Of a DNA stretch of 64,000 nt, positions 8,294 to 16,178 are shown piece after piece; the first letter of the stretch is position 1, and every line of letters starts with the position of its first letter. The DNA comes from Loigolactobacillus coryniformis subsp. coryniformis KCTC 3167 = DSM 20001 (GTDB taxonomy: Bacteria > Bacillota > Bacilli > Lactobacillales > Lactobacillaceae): positions 496,001 through 560,000 of the forward strand of contig NZ_CP017713.1 of assembly GCF_002706425.1 (NCBI RefSeq). Direction: 5' to 3'. The notes under the pieces are model-generated. The model did no database searches and had not been told where the DNA came from. It saw only the letters and a program-made list of their open reading frames with translations. The translations under genes and the position numbers were made by a program.

Positions 8294-8316
8294 CTAGTAA
8301 GCTATCGGTAAATAGA

Positions 8317-8355
8317 AATGGACTTAACTGCTAAAGCTAGCGGTTGAGTCCATTT
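8317..8355. terminator. Hairpin, probable bidirectional terminator
   Basis: AAATGGACTTAAC pairs with GGTTGAGTCCATTT around a short loop at the end of the AP2 pseudogene; T-rich sequence lies on both sides. Confidence 0.55.
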
Positions 8356-8818
8356 TGCTATTTTGGGGATGTAGATAGGCGGCTTCGGCCTGGCGCCGTG
8401 CTGCAACGGCTTCGTCGTAACTTTTAAAGCTTTTCAATAAAACATAATGGTGATTGACCATTAAACGAGCAAACCAACACTGACGTTTCTGATCGAAGGA
8501 AACGCCGATCACACCACTTTTGTTGCGCTTACTTTTGACTAATGAATTTAAGAAGATACCATTAGCGTGTATTAAGTTACTTGGGTTGCCGATACGACGC
8601 TGAAAGGCTGCATTTTTGCGACTATTTTCGCGACTTGTAGCTTGGCGTAAGCAACCACAACTCCGAGTTTGACCAGAGCGCAACCGATAGCCATCAACGA
8701 CGATTTGGCGACCACAATCACAATCACAGAGCTACTGAATATTTCCGTTGGCGACTTTTTTGTCCGCACGTGCGATAACCATCAGCCGACCGAAACGTTG
8801 ACCCAACATTTGTCGCAT
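8324..8818 (-). pseudogene. AP2-domain DNA-binding protein, broken by an in-frame amber codon
   Basis: Read from the ATG at 8818 (ribosome site AAAAGGA), the frame gives MRQMLGQRFGRLMVIARAD through NIQ, then TAG, then LCDCDCG, SGQTRSCGCL and an AP2/ERF-like domain (NKSGVIGVSFDQKRQCW to SYDEAVAARRQAEAAYL). Proteins of this kind usually have Trp at that position (WLCDCDCG), so a TGG-to-TAG change is likely. Such proteins have a zinc-binding Cys cluster and one AP2 domain and resemble accessory or DNA-binding parts of phage and homing-type genes. No frameshift is seen, and the part after the stop could restart only at an internal codon. Confidence 0.75.
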
Positions 8819-8864
8819 GTTTCTCAGTCCTTTTTTTTCATATTATGCCGCTAATTATGCTAAA

Positions 8865-10551
8865 CCTGAATTATGCATATCTTTTCCTAAACCTTAACGA
8901 GAATGCTGCTACACCATCGTTTTACCTTTGATTGAGGGTTTCACCAAAATGGTGTACCAAAAAAGCACCTTCCGTGTTATTGTTATAGCGACCAAACAAT
9001 AACGAACACAGGAGATGCCTCATGACTAACTTACACGAAACCCAACTGCGATTCAACCCTAAAATCAAAATTAAGACTGATGATGTTCAACTTTCAAATA
9101 ACGCAGGCCTGTTGTTTTACGCCGAATTTAAGCACGCAGCTGGTCTTGACCAAACTATTGATCAAGCGGCGGCACAATTAAGCGAAAAACGTATTGGCCC
9201 TCATTATTCTAAAACTAGCTTACTCAATCAAATGCTGGAACTGAATATTGCCGGTTACGGCAATGATGTCGCGGCCGACGCGCTACAACACGACCCAGTC
9301 ATGAAACAGGTCCATGGGACGACTGATTTAGCACCACAACCGACTATTTCTCGTTTTTTAAGTGCGCTAACTTGTGATGATGTTCTGCACTTGAACCGTT
9401 TGATTTTAACCTTGGCGCTCGATTATATCAGGACTAACCATATTGACACGGTCATGCTTGATGTTGATTCGACGCATTGTGATACCTTTGGTCATCAAGA
9501 AGCTGCTAGTTTCAATGCGCATTATGGGGTTACTGGTTTCCATCCGCTAGTGGCCTATATCGCGCAGCTGAATTTGCTTTTAGGAATCAAGCAACGTCCA
9601 GGCAATCAGTACACCAGCACTGGTGTCAAAGAATTCTTAGCCCCGATCTTTGCGGCTTTTTGCGAATTGCCGTTTGATGTTCAGTTGATTTTACGCGGTG
9701 ATAGTGGTTTTGCGACGCCTGAGCTTTATACGCTCTGCGAATTTTATGATGTAAAATATGTGATCCGCCTGAAGCGAAACGCCGCTTTAGACCAACTAGC
9801 TGATGAATTCACACCAGTAGTGCCCAAGCATTTTGATCAGAATTCGGTCATCTATGGTGAATTCAACTACGCGGCCAAGAGCTGGTCGATTGATCGGCGC
9901 GTCCTAGTAAAATCGACGCATCAAGTAGGCGAACTATTCTTTGAACGGCAATATGTGGTCACTAATATGACTGAAGCCGGGGTCAAATTATTGTACTTAG
10001 CCTATCAAAAGCGTGGGGCCATGGAAAACTTGATCAAAGAAAGTAAAGCCGGCTTTTTTATGGATAAGACGAATAGCCACACCTTTACTGCCAATGCCGC
10101 ACGGGCAACTATCAGCGGCATTGCCTATAACTTGATTGCCTTGATGAAGTTAATGGCCTTACCAAAAGAGCAGCGCAACACGACCATTAGTACACTACGC
10201 TTTCAAATCTTTCACGTTGCTGGAAAACTAGCCCGTCACGCCGGAAAAATAATCATTCATCTGGCGCAAAGCAACGTCTTTAGCCAGCAGATCGAAGCCT
10301 TATTAGCTAACATTCACACGTTAAGCCCCTTAGTGACCAACTAAGAAAATAGCGCAGTTACTTTTAAAATTATTGTGTTTGACCAAGGGATTAGTGGCTA
10401 CTTTTTTGACGCGATCAAGTATGAAAACTAATCAAACTAACTAAATTAAGTCAAACTTGGCTAGTCATGACTAGCCCAAGTCGTGAATATAGAGAAATTA
10501 CGTAAAACTGATAATTTGGCCAATCAATTTGATGCATATGCATAATTCAGG
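8865..10551 (+). mobile_element. IS1380-family insertion sequence, copy A (1687 bp)
   Basis: Inverted repeats CCTGAATTATGCATAT lie at both ends, with a 5-bp target duplication CTAAA (8860-8864 and 10552-10556). As far as I can read, the element is base-for-base identical to the copy at 28436-30122, including all non-coding parts. Confidence 0.93.
9022..10344 (+). CDS. IS1380-family transposase (copy A)
   Basis: This is a 440-residue DDE transposase. The first catalytic Asp lies in VMLDVDSTHCDTFGHQ, the second in LILRGDSGFATPELY, and the C-terminal Glu in KRGAMENLIKESKAGF. The ribosome site is AGGAG before ATG. It is full length, intact, and identical in protein sequence to the second copy. 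Confidence 0.93.
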   Translation: MTNLHETQLRFNPKIKIKTDDVQLSNNAGLLFYAEFKHAAGLDQTIDQAAAQLSEKRIGPHYSKTSLLNQMLELNIAGYGNDVAADALQHDPVMKQVHGTTDLAPQPTISRFLSALTCDDVLHLNRLILTLALDYIRTNHIDTVMLDVDSTHCDTFGHQEAASFNAHYGVTGFHPLVAYIAQLNLLLGIKQRPGNQYTSTGVKEFLAPIFAAFCELPFDVQLILRGDSGFATPELYTLCEFYDVKYVIRLKRNAALDQLADEFTPVVPKHFDQNSVIYGEFNYAAKSWSIDRRVLVKSTHQVGELFFERQYVVTNMTEAGVKLLYLAYQKRGAMENLIKESKAGFFMDKTNSHTFTANAARATISGIAYNLIALMKLMALPKEQRNTTISTLRFQIFHVAGKLARHAGKIIIHLAQSNVFSQQIEALLANIHTLSPLVTN

Positions 10552-10572
10552 CTAAATTATTTTATATAAATG

Positions 10573-10596
10573 TACTTTTCGGGTACACCTTAAAAG
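10573..10596. repeat. Left inverted site flanking the serine recombinase
   Basis: The core GGGTACACCTTAAAAG (10581-10596) has an exact inverted match at 11407-11422. With the flank it reads T-CTTTT-GGGTACACCTTAAAAG on both sides. Each site is itself an imperfect dyad centred near GTAC, as expected of a serine recombinase crossover site. Confidence 0.6.
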
Positions 10597-10659
10597 GATA
10601 GTTAATTCATTACTTCATCTTATGTAATCATGAGCGGTTTTATATTTAGAGGTGAGAAA

Positions 10660-11286
10660 ATGAGGTATGGATATGCGCGCGTCAGCACAAAAGATCAAAA
10701 TCTAGCTCGACAAATCGCAATCTTGAATGCTTACAATGTAGAAAAAATATTTAATGAAAAAGAGTCTGGTGCTAAGCTGAGACGACCAATTTTCACTAAA
10801 GTCTTGACCTTGTTAAAACCGGGGGATGAATTGATCGTTTCTAGCTTAGACCGTTTAAGCCGTGATGCAGACCATTTAACGTTGTTATTACTGGAGATTA
10901 ATTTAAAAGGTGCCAAACTTTTAGCGCTTGATGTGCCAGATTTTAACGAAGTGAAAAATCAGAATATTCAGCGTTTATTGCGTTCGATGCTATTAGAAGT
11001 TAAAAAATTTATGGCCGCTGAAGAGCGGATGCGAATCTTAGAGCGGCAACGACAAGGAATTGAGTTAGCCAAAAAACGAGGTTCTTACCATGGCCGGCCG
11101 TTACTTTATGGGCCAAACGTCCCTGATTCTGAACGGCGCAAAACTTACTTTACCATTAAAGAGCTACTAAAAAGCGGTTTATCAATTACAGAAATCCAAC
11201 GACAAACAGGTAAAAGTCGTAACTTAATTCGCCGGATCAAAAACGAATGTGATTGCGACGAACAAACCGGTCCATTGAATATCTAA
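10660..11286 (+). CDS. Serine recombinase (resolvase/invertase family)
   Basis: This 208-residue small serine recombinase starts MRYGYARVSTKDQNLARQ with the catalytic Ser at residue 9. SSLDRLSRD carries the active-site Arg region, a long E helix contains AEERMRILERQRQGIELAK, and a C-terminal helix-turn-helix includes SITEIQRQTGKSRNLIRRIK. I chose the ATG at 10660 after GAGGTGAG, not the open frame from 10630. The gene sits between inverted 16-bp sites about 830 bp apart. That arrangement fits site-specific inversion or the two ends of a small mobile unit. Confidence 0.9.
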   Translation: MRYGYARVSTKDQNLARQIAILNAYNVEKIFNEKESGAKLRRPIFTKVLTLLKPGDELIVSSLDRLSRDADHLTLLLLEINLKGAKLLALDVPDFNEVKNQNIQRLLRSMLLEVKKFMAAEERMRILERQRQGIELAKKRGSYHGRPLLYGPNVPDSERRKTYFTIKELLKSGLSITEIQRQTGKSRNLIRRIKNECDCDEQTGPLNI

Positions 11287-11406
11287 TTTTTAAATATTTT
11301 AATTATAATAATGACTTTATTTAGTGGGGTATACTTATAATTTGGTCGAATGATTTGAATTTAGAAATAAACAATTAATAGTTGTCTGGTTTTATGATTT
11401 GTTGTA

Positions 11407-11430
11407 CTTTTAAGGTGTACCCAAAAAGGA
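11407..11430. repeat. Right inverted site flanking the serine recombinase
   Basis: CTTTTAAGGTGTACCC at 11407-11422 is the exact reverse complement of the left core site; the flanking AAAAAGGA extends the match with mismatches. Confidence 0.6.
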
Positions 11431-11503
11431 CAGTCACTCCAGAAATCACGGCGGTACTAAACATTATAAGTAGAAAAACAAGTATCGTAAAATCAGGACA
11501 GCA

Positions 11504-11549
11504 TAAAAGGATCCGCGGAAAACAATTATTGTTTCCGCGGATCCTTTTA
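11504..11549 (-). terminator. Strong hairpin terminator of the DHFR-like gene
   Basis: A 19-bp stem (AAAAGGATCCGCGGAAA pairing with its complement across an AATTATTG loop) is followed on the minus strand by a T-rich tail. It stands 10 bp after the stop of the leftward gene. Confidence 0.85.
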
Positions 11550-11559
11550 TGTCGGGTGC

Positions 11560-12096
11560 TTAATGCTGATCGACCGCGTAAGTTAATTCAACTAGGCGAC
11601 CGATTTTTTTAGTTGTGATCAAGTTTAATGGGACATCCTTTAAATTCGTATTCAGTAACGGGGTGCCACTGCCAAGTAAGACTGGGGCTATCGAAATGAT
11701 CAATTTATCGATCTCATGTGCTTTTAGCAGTTCGGCAAATAAATCGGGACCACCAACCAACCAAATGTCGCCGCCTTTTTCTTGCTTTAATTGGCGAACG
11801 AATTCGACGACGTCGCCAGCAACAACGGTGGCGCGATCTTCGGTGTCGTGCATTGTGGTTGAGAAAACAAAACTTTGTTTGTCGCTATAGGGATAACTAC
11901 CAGCGCGCTGTGTCGCTCGCGTATAGGTTTTGCGACCCATGATCACCGTTTCAACCCGGCTGTAGAAATTTTGAAAGGCGCTGTCAGCTTCAGTGGTGTT
12001 CAATTGTTGTAGCCAAGTCATGCTGCCGTCGCTTTCAGCGATATAACCGTCGAGACTTTGGATCAAGTATAAAAGAACATTGCGTGTTTCTGCCAT
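11560..12096 (-). CDS. Dihydrofolate reductase-like (RibD C-terminal domain) protein
   Basis: This 178-residue protein matches the YyaP/YwjB-like RibD_C family, NADPH-binding reductases of unknown substrate related to dihydrofolate reductase. It begins MAETRNVLLYLIQSLDGYIAESDG, has VIMGRKTYTRA near residue 50 and the nucleotide loop DIWLVGGPDLFAELL near residue 110. The frame is open to a GTG at 12105, but that GTG is part of the ribosome site GGGGTG, so the ATG at 12096 is the start. It is a single gene with its own terminator. Confidence 0.88.
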   Translation of the reverse strand: MAETRNVLLYLIQSLDGYIAESDGSMTWLQQLNTTEADSAFQNFYSRVETVIMGRKTYTRATQRAGSYPYSDKQSFVFSTTMHDTEDRATVVAGDVVEFVRQLKQEKGGDIWLVGGPDLFAELLKAHEIDKLIISIAPVLLGSGTPLLNTNLKDVPLNLITTKKIGRLVELTYAVDQH

Positions 12097-12310
12097 AAAT
12101 TTCACCCCGTTAATTTTCTTTTACTGCTAATATCGGCAATATAAAAACTAATTAAATAGTTCGAATGCACCGATACTTGAAGATAAGTTAAGTATATCAC
12201 GAAAGCGCTTTGATTAATATATTCAGCGTTATGCGGGTTTAGTATTGAATTATGAAGTAAGCAAATTTTCGGCTACGTCAAAATGCGATAAATCATAAAG
12301 AGACGCTTAG

Positions 12311-12339
12311 TTCACAAGTGGGGGTCGCTTTGCTAGAAT
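12311..12339 (+). promoter_or_regulatory. Promoter before the metalloprotease-like/Sir2 pair
   Basis: TTCACA (12311-12316) and TAGAAT (12334-12339) are separated by 17 bp, with an extended -10 TGC. The predicted transcript would carry the hairpin at 12356 in its leader. The rest of 12106-12310 is AT-rich with no gene seen. Confidence 0.6.
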
Positions 12340-12355
12340 AGATACAGGCACATGT

Positions 12356-12385
12356 TTCTTACGGCACATGCTTTACCGCAAGAAT
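12356..12385 (+). repeat. Single hairpin related to the 99-bp tandem repeats
   Basis: TTCTT-A-CGG pairs with CCG-C-AAGAA. The wider sequence (ATGTTTCTTACGGCACATGC) closely resembles the repeated unit at 2793-3010, so this is a dispersed element found in gene leaders. It lies about 105 bp before the start of the downstream gene. Confidence 0.55.
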
Positions 12386-12490
12386 GATCGTAATTTTAAA
12401 TAAAATAAAAAGTAACAGTTAATATGATGAGCAGGGCTACACCGATTTGGACAGTAATTACACTAATGATGAAGTGAAGGGACGCGCAAC

Positions 12491-13447
12491 ATGACAGAAA
12501 AATTTGCACCAGCAGTGATGAATTTACTTGATGAAACACAGCAATTAAGCGGTCGAAGAATTCAGGTTGAATTAGGCACAAAACAGGTCGGTTATATTCG
12601 TCATGGTCAGTCACGACAGATTGATAATGACGATGGTAGTCTAACCATCGCGGTGACGGATACGACCAATGTTGATTATACGGTCAGCCATGAATTATTG
12701 CATTTATTGCTAATGCAGCGCGGCTACCCGCAGATCCGCTTTAACTTGACTACCGGTGAGGAAATGCTGGATCGCCAACTGTGGGCAACGGCAATTGAAC
12801 TCTATAATGTCGTTAGCCATGTAGTGATCGGTGCCGAGCAACAGCAATTAGGGTTGGTTGATGCTCAGGTGCAAGAACAATATTTAGCCGGCATCTTAGC
12901 GGAAGTGCCAGCAGAAGAAAAGGCAGATCGCCTAGTCGTTTTTCGTACCTTGGCTTTATTGGATACCTTAGTTTTTTATCAAGGGGCAACCACTGCGTTT
13001 GCGCAAAAATTTGAGCAACGCTATCCTGCGGCTTATCATGGTGCTCAGTCCTTATATCAAGTGATTGCAGCTAAAACGATCGATTCACCATTTAGTTTTC
13101 GCCGCGCAGTTGTGAACTTGTTTGCGGCCTTTGATCCTTGGCTTGCTAGTGTTGGTTTGGCAACGACTAACCACAATCAATTGATCACGTTGGATGGCGT
13201 CTTTTCTGAACGGCAACAACGTTTAGAAGTACGCCAAGTTTTTGAAATTTTGCATTCAGAGCTAACTGTACGTGAAGGCGGTGGCTCAGCCTATATCGGT
13301 TTAGGTAAAAACGACCACCAGAATACCTTTGTGATCACAGCACCAACTGATCAGGATAAAAGTGCCGCCTTTTTCAAGCAAATTTATGGCGAGTCAGTGC
13401 AAACGTTTATGCAACAGCAGCAGATTCCATTTATGGAAAGGAAATGA
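12491..13447 (+). CDS. Zinc metalloprotease-like protein (HELLH motif)
   Basis: This 318-residue soluble protein has the sequence VDYTVSHELLHLLLMQRGYP near residues 55-75, which contains HExxH, the zinc motif of metallopeptidases. The third ligand is not evident. The remainder is helical with no signal peptide or membrane segment. Similar lactobacillus proteins have, I believe, been annotated as IpaB/EvcA family proteins, a label that says little about function. The gene ends 4 bp before the Sir2 start, so the two are almost certainly cotranscribed. A peptidase activity is inferred from one motif only. Confidence 0.6.
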   Translation: MTEKFAPAVMNLLDETQQLSGRRIQVELGTKQVGYIRHGQSRQIDNDDGSLTIAVTDTTNVDYTVSHELLHLLLMQRGYPQIRFNLTTGEEMLDRQLWATAIELYNVVSHVVIGAEQQQLGLVDAQVQEQYLAGILAEVPAEEKADRLVVFRTLALLDTLVFYQGATTAFAQKFEQRYPAAYHGAQSLYQVIAAKTIDSPFSFRRAVVNLFAAFDPWLASVGLATTNHNQLITLDGVFSERQQRLEVRQVFEILHSELTVREGGGSAYIGLGKNDHQNTFVITAPTDQDKSAAFFKQIYGESVQTFMQQQQIPFMERK

Positions 13448-13451
13448 GTTG

Positions 13452-14138
13452 ATGCTAGATCTACAAGCAACGATCAAAGCAGCTAAATTTGTCATGTTTC
13501 TTACCGGCGCTGGGGTTTCAACGCCATCAGGTATTCCAGATTATCGCTCCAAAAATGGGCTCTACGCTAATCAGCAATCACCTGAATATTTGCTGAGTAC
13601 AGAAAACCTACAGCAGCATCCGGCCGATTTTTATCAGTTTGTTAAGGAAAATATGTATTATCCCCAAGCAAAACCGAATGTGATCCACGAAAAGATGGCG
13701 GCGATCAGTAACGAAAAAGGCGCGATCGTGACCCAAAATGTAGATGGCTTGCACAAAGCGGCTGGGGCAAAACATGTGGTAGAATTTCACGGCAATTTAT
13801 ATCATATCTATTGTCAAAAATGTCATCAAAACTTCGGTTATCAACAGTATTTAACCAGTGATCGCCATGCCGCTGATGGTGGTATTTTACGTCCAGATAT
13901 TGTGCTGTACGGTGAGGCTTTGCCGGAACAAGCAATCAGTCAAGCCGTGGCAGCAGTAAATCAAGCGGACTTGATCATTATCTGCGGCACATCATTTCGG
14001 GTGGCACCATTTTCATTGTTGGTCAATTACGCCCAGCCTAATGCTCGTGTGATTGCAATTAATGAAGAAAAGTTGGAGCTACCGTTTCCGTTTGAAATGG
14101 TCCAAGCTAATGCGGTTGATGTTTTTCAGCAACTCTAA
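13452..14138 (+). CDS. Sir2-family NAD-dependent protein deacylase
   Basis: This 228-residue sirtuin removes acyl groups from lysine using NAD. It shows the NAD motif FLTGAGVSTPSGIPDYRS near residue 15, QNVDGLHKAAG near residue 95, the catalytic His in EFHGNLYHIYC, then LRPDIVLYGE and ICGTSFRVAPF. One zinc pair (CQKC) is present, but the usual second CxxC is missing from the segment between CQKC and GGILRPD, so the zinc site looks incomplete. The ATG at 13452 was chosen because the longer frame from 13362 lies inside the preceding gene. Coupled to the HELLH protein. Confidence 0.9.
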   Translation: MLDLQATIKAAKFVMFLTGAGVSTPSGIPDYRSKNGLYANQQSPEYLLSTENLQQHPADFYQFVKENMYYPQAKPNVIHEKMAAISNEKGAIVTQNVDGLHKAAGAKHVVEFHGNLYHIYCQKCHQNFGYQQYLTSDRHAADGGILRPDIVLYGEALPEQAISQAVAAVNQADLIIICGTSFRVAPFSLLVNYAQPNARVIAINEEKLELPFPFEMVQANAVDVFQQL

Positions 14139-14203
14139 CCTTGTTTTGCAGTAGTAAATTGCTTAAAATTATAATTAAATAAATTTTAGATGGAGCGTGT
14201 GAA

Positions 14204-14491
14204 ATGTTAGAAGCAGAACGCCAAGAAATCAATGAAATCGATGCCCAATTAACCGCCTTATTTGAAAAGCGGTTAGCAGTGGCACATAAAATCGCAACGG
14301 TGAAGTATGAGAATAAAATTCCGCTAACTAATGTTTTGCGCGAACAAGAAGTGATCAGTCAACAAACAGCGGCTTTAGCCGACCCAACCCTGGCTCCTTA
14401 TCTGACTGACTGGTATCGCAGCACGATGTTGATTGCAAAACAATACCAAGCCCACGTGATCAAAGGGCTGCAAAACGGTAAGTCGGTCTAA
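14204..14491 (+). CDS. Chorismate mutase, AroQ type
   Basis: This 95-residue all-helical AroQ-class chorismate mutase converts chorismate to prephenate for Phe/Tyr synthesis. Family features are the start MLEAERQEINEIDAQLTALFEKRLAVAHKIATVKYENKI-type helix with the Arg and Lys ligands, then VLREQEVIS and the C-terminal helix. The length is that of a monofunctional enzyme. The ATG at 14204 follows GGAGCGTG. It stands alone, not in an aro operon. Confidence 0.85.
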   Translation: MLEAERQEINEIDAQLTALFEKRLAVAHKIATVKYENKIPLTNVLREQEVISQQTAALADPTLAPYLTDWYRSTMLIAKQYQAHVIKGLQNGKSV

Positions 14492-14524
14492 GCTATGGTA
14501 AACTTTAGATAGAAAGAGTTGTGA

Positions 14525-15007
14525 ATGATGGCTTACAAATACACGCTTGCGTTGTTGCATTATCAGGATCAATTGTTAGTGTTGAATCGGCGCAAGCCAC
14601 CTTATCCTGGTCAGTGGAATGGAATTGGTGGTAAATTAGAAATAGGTGAGACACCAGTAGCAGCGGCCCAGCGGGAAATCTTTGAGGAAACTGGTATCGC
14701 TAATGATGCTTATCAAATGAAAGCAGCTGGTGTGATCGATTGGTTTATTGCTGGTCAGTACGTTGACAGTATTTATTTATATGTTGCTGAATTGCAGCAA
14801 ATCGATTTAGATGCTTATCCACAACAAATGCGCGAAGGTGTGCTTAACTTTTTCCCAGTAACGTGGCTGACTCAAACCGCTAATTTGGGCATTGTTCCTG
14901 ATTTTAAACGGTTGATCGCACCTGTATTGGCGGGTAAACAGCAGCGCTACATCACTAATTTTGTTGATGAACAGCTGGTTGATTTTTGGGTGAAGCCGTT
15001 AGATTAG
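14525..15007 (+). CDS. Nudix hydrolase
   Basis: This 160-residue Nudix hydrolase has a complete box, GGKLEIGETPVAAAQREIFEETGI, near residues 38-61 (Gx5Ex7REUxEExGU). It begins YKYTLALLHYQDQLLVLNRRKPPYPGQWNGIGG, which resembles MutT/8-oxo-dGTP-type enzymes of lactobacilli; the true substrate is unknown. The start is ATGATG at 14525 or 14528. No terminator is evident after it. Confidence 0.88.
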   Translation: MMAYKYTLALLHYQDQLLVLNRRKPPYPGQWNGIGGKLEIGETPVAAAQREIFEETGIANDAYQMKAAGVIDWFIAGQYVDSIYLYVAELQQIDLDAYPQQMREGVLNFFPVTWLTQTANLGIVPDFKRLIAPVLAGKQQRYITNFVDEQLVDFWVKPLD

Positions 15008-15097
15008 TGTGCATTTTCAATACATTCTGGCCTACGTTTCAAAGTTGATTTTTACCGCTAATTTAGCATAAACGTGGTTGAAAAAGTCTTTGGCAAC

Positions 15098-15195
15098 ACT
15101 GCTTAGCAAGTATCCAATTTGATGCGTGTTCGCTAGACGGAGCTTGCTTTCCAATGTCGATTGAACTAGGCAAAATCCGCCAAGTTCTAGTCGCA
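15098..15195. repeat. Dispersed two-hairpin element, copy B
   Basis: This is a homologue of 2633-2733 with the same 28-base spacer. Pairings are AGCAAG/CTTGCT, then GAACT (15163-15167) with AGTTC (15183-15187), with inner GGC/GCC. Compared with copy A (GGACT/AGTCC) the stem shows a compensating change. It lies between the Nudix gene and the Rrf2 promoter. The rest of 15008-15298 holds only a -10-like TATAAT at 15246. Confidence 0.6.
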
Positions 15196-15298
15196 GATTA
15201 TGGCGTGTCACTACGCTAGTCATATTGTCTAGTTAGATTGCACGCTATAATCTGGGCGCTTTTTCAACTCACTTAAAAAATAGAAGGGGAGCGTTGGT

Positions 15299-15766
15299 AT
15301 GCGTCTGGATTTTTCAGTTGCTGCGCATAGTTTACTTTATTTAGAACAGAAAAAACCGCGCCTGGTGTCCAGCCGTGAACTGGCTGCTTCCATGACTACT
15401 AATCCTGTCATGATCCGCAATATTTTATCTGTGTTGCATAAACAGCATTATATTCGTGGCGTGGTGGGAAAAAATGGTGGTTATCAGCTGGATCGTGAGC
15501 TTGCACAGATCAATATTGGTGATTTATATGATTTAACGATTCCACCGACCTTGAGTTATGCGCGGTTTACGACGGGTAATACTGGTGCGGTTGGTGAGGG
15601 CAATGATATTAGCCGTAATATTGAAGAAACGTTGACTGATTTATTTACCCTAGCTGATGAAGGGTACCGTGCTTTTTATCATCAGTTTACGATGGCTGAC
15701 TTAAAACGTGATATTGAACAGCATGGCTATTTCAAATCAATTGCACAGGCGCCCTTTAGTAAGTGA
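15299..15766 (+). CDS. Rrf2-family transcriptional regulator
   Basis: This 155-residue Rrf2-type winged-helix regulator starts MRLDFSVAAHSLLYLEQ, has the helix-turn-helix segment VSSRELAASMTTNPVMIRNILSVL, and a wing GVVGKNGGYQLDRE. It contains no cysteine, so unlike IscR or NsrR it cannot hold an iron-sulfur cluster; it is closer to the YwnA/Saci-type branch. The ribosome site AAGGGGAG precedes the ATG, and a TATAAT at 15246 is the likely promoter. The target is unknown; the downstream small membrane gene is a candidate. Confidence 0.85.
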   Translation: MRLDFSVAAHSLLYLEQKKPRLVSSRELAASMTTNPVMIRNILSVLHKQHYIRGVVGKNGGYQLDRELAQINIGDLYDLTIPPTLSYARFTTGNTGAVGEGNDISRNIEETLTDLFTLADEGYRAFYHQFTMADLKRDIEQHGYFKSIAQAPFSK

Positions 15767-15833
15767 TATTCTAGGTGGCGATTAGATAAGATAATGTGTA
15801 GAAGGTAAAGGTTAGTTAGTGGGGAGGCGGCAT

Positions 15834-16157
15834 ATGGTCCGCGAGGATTTGGTGTTAGCACTACAATTGATCACACAACGGATGCGTAACGTGAGACGGA
15901 TTCAATTTGTTGTTGACTTTTTATTTGCTTATGTCTTGTTACGGGTAGCGTTCAGTGGGTTGCAGCTGACGATCTTCGCAGTATCCTTTACACGCGGGCG
16001 TGCGATGGCAGTGGCTTTTCTACTTGCATTGATCGCGGTGGCACTTAACTATATTCGACGCAATTACCGGCATAATGGGCAACGCGTGGTATCGGCACTA
16101 GGTCAGCGTTTAAGTCAGCAGGAACTATGGCTGGTGCAGCAATTTCAACGTTATTGA
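15834..16157 (+). CDS. Small two-helix membrane protein, function unknown
   Basis: This 107-residue protein is not recognised. Two hydrophobic segments (about residues 22-45 and 58-78 of the protein) are joined by a short basic loop TRGRAM. The N-terminus and the C-terminal tail (NGQRVVSALGQRLSQQELWLVQQFQRY) are amphipathic. The start at 15834 is chosen because GGGGAGGCGG lies just before it; the upstream GTG at 15819 is within that ribosome site. It sits between the Rrf2 regulator and the DUF72 gene. Confidence 0.65.
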   Translation: MVREDLVLALQLITQRMRNVRRIQFVVDFLFAYVLLRVAFSGLQLTIFAVSFTRGRAMAVAFLLALIAVALNYIRRNYRHNGQRVVSALGQRLSQQELWLVQQFQRY

Positions 16158-16178
16158 ATTTGTGAATGGAGGGAAACT

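Noticed and set aside
8572-8769. Separate 65-codon gene on the minus strand
   Set aside because: It is a shifted-frame shadow of the AP2 pseudogene, with hydrophobic low-complexity translation and no homologous pattern.
8324-8818. Reassigned or suppressed TAG codon in this organism
   Set aside because: Only two amber-interrupted genes are seen, one in an IS, while normal genes (such as the SPFH gene at 7440) end in TAG; mutation is simpler.
12200-12213. cre site CGAAAGCGCTTTGA upstream of the DHFR-like gene
   Set aside because: It matches the core but fails both outer positions, and lies over 100 bp from the gene; left as a weak possibility only.
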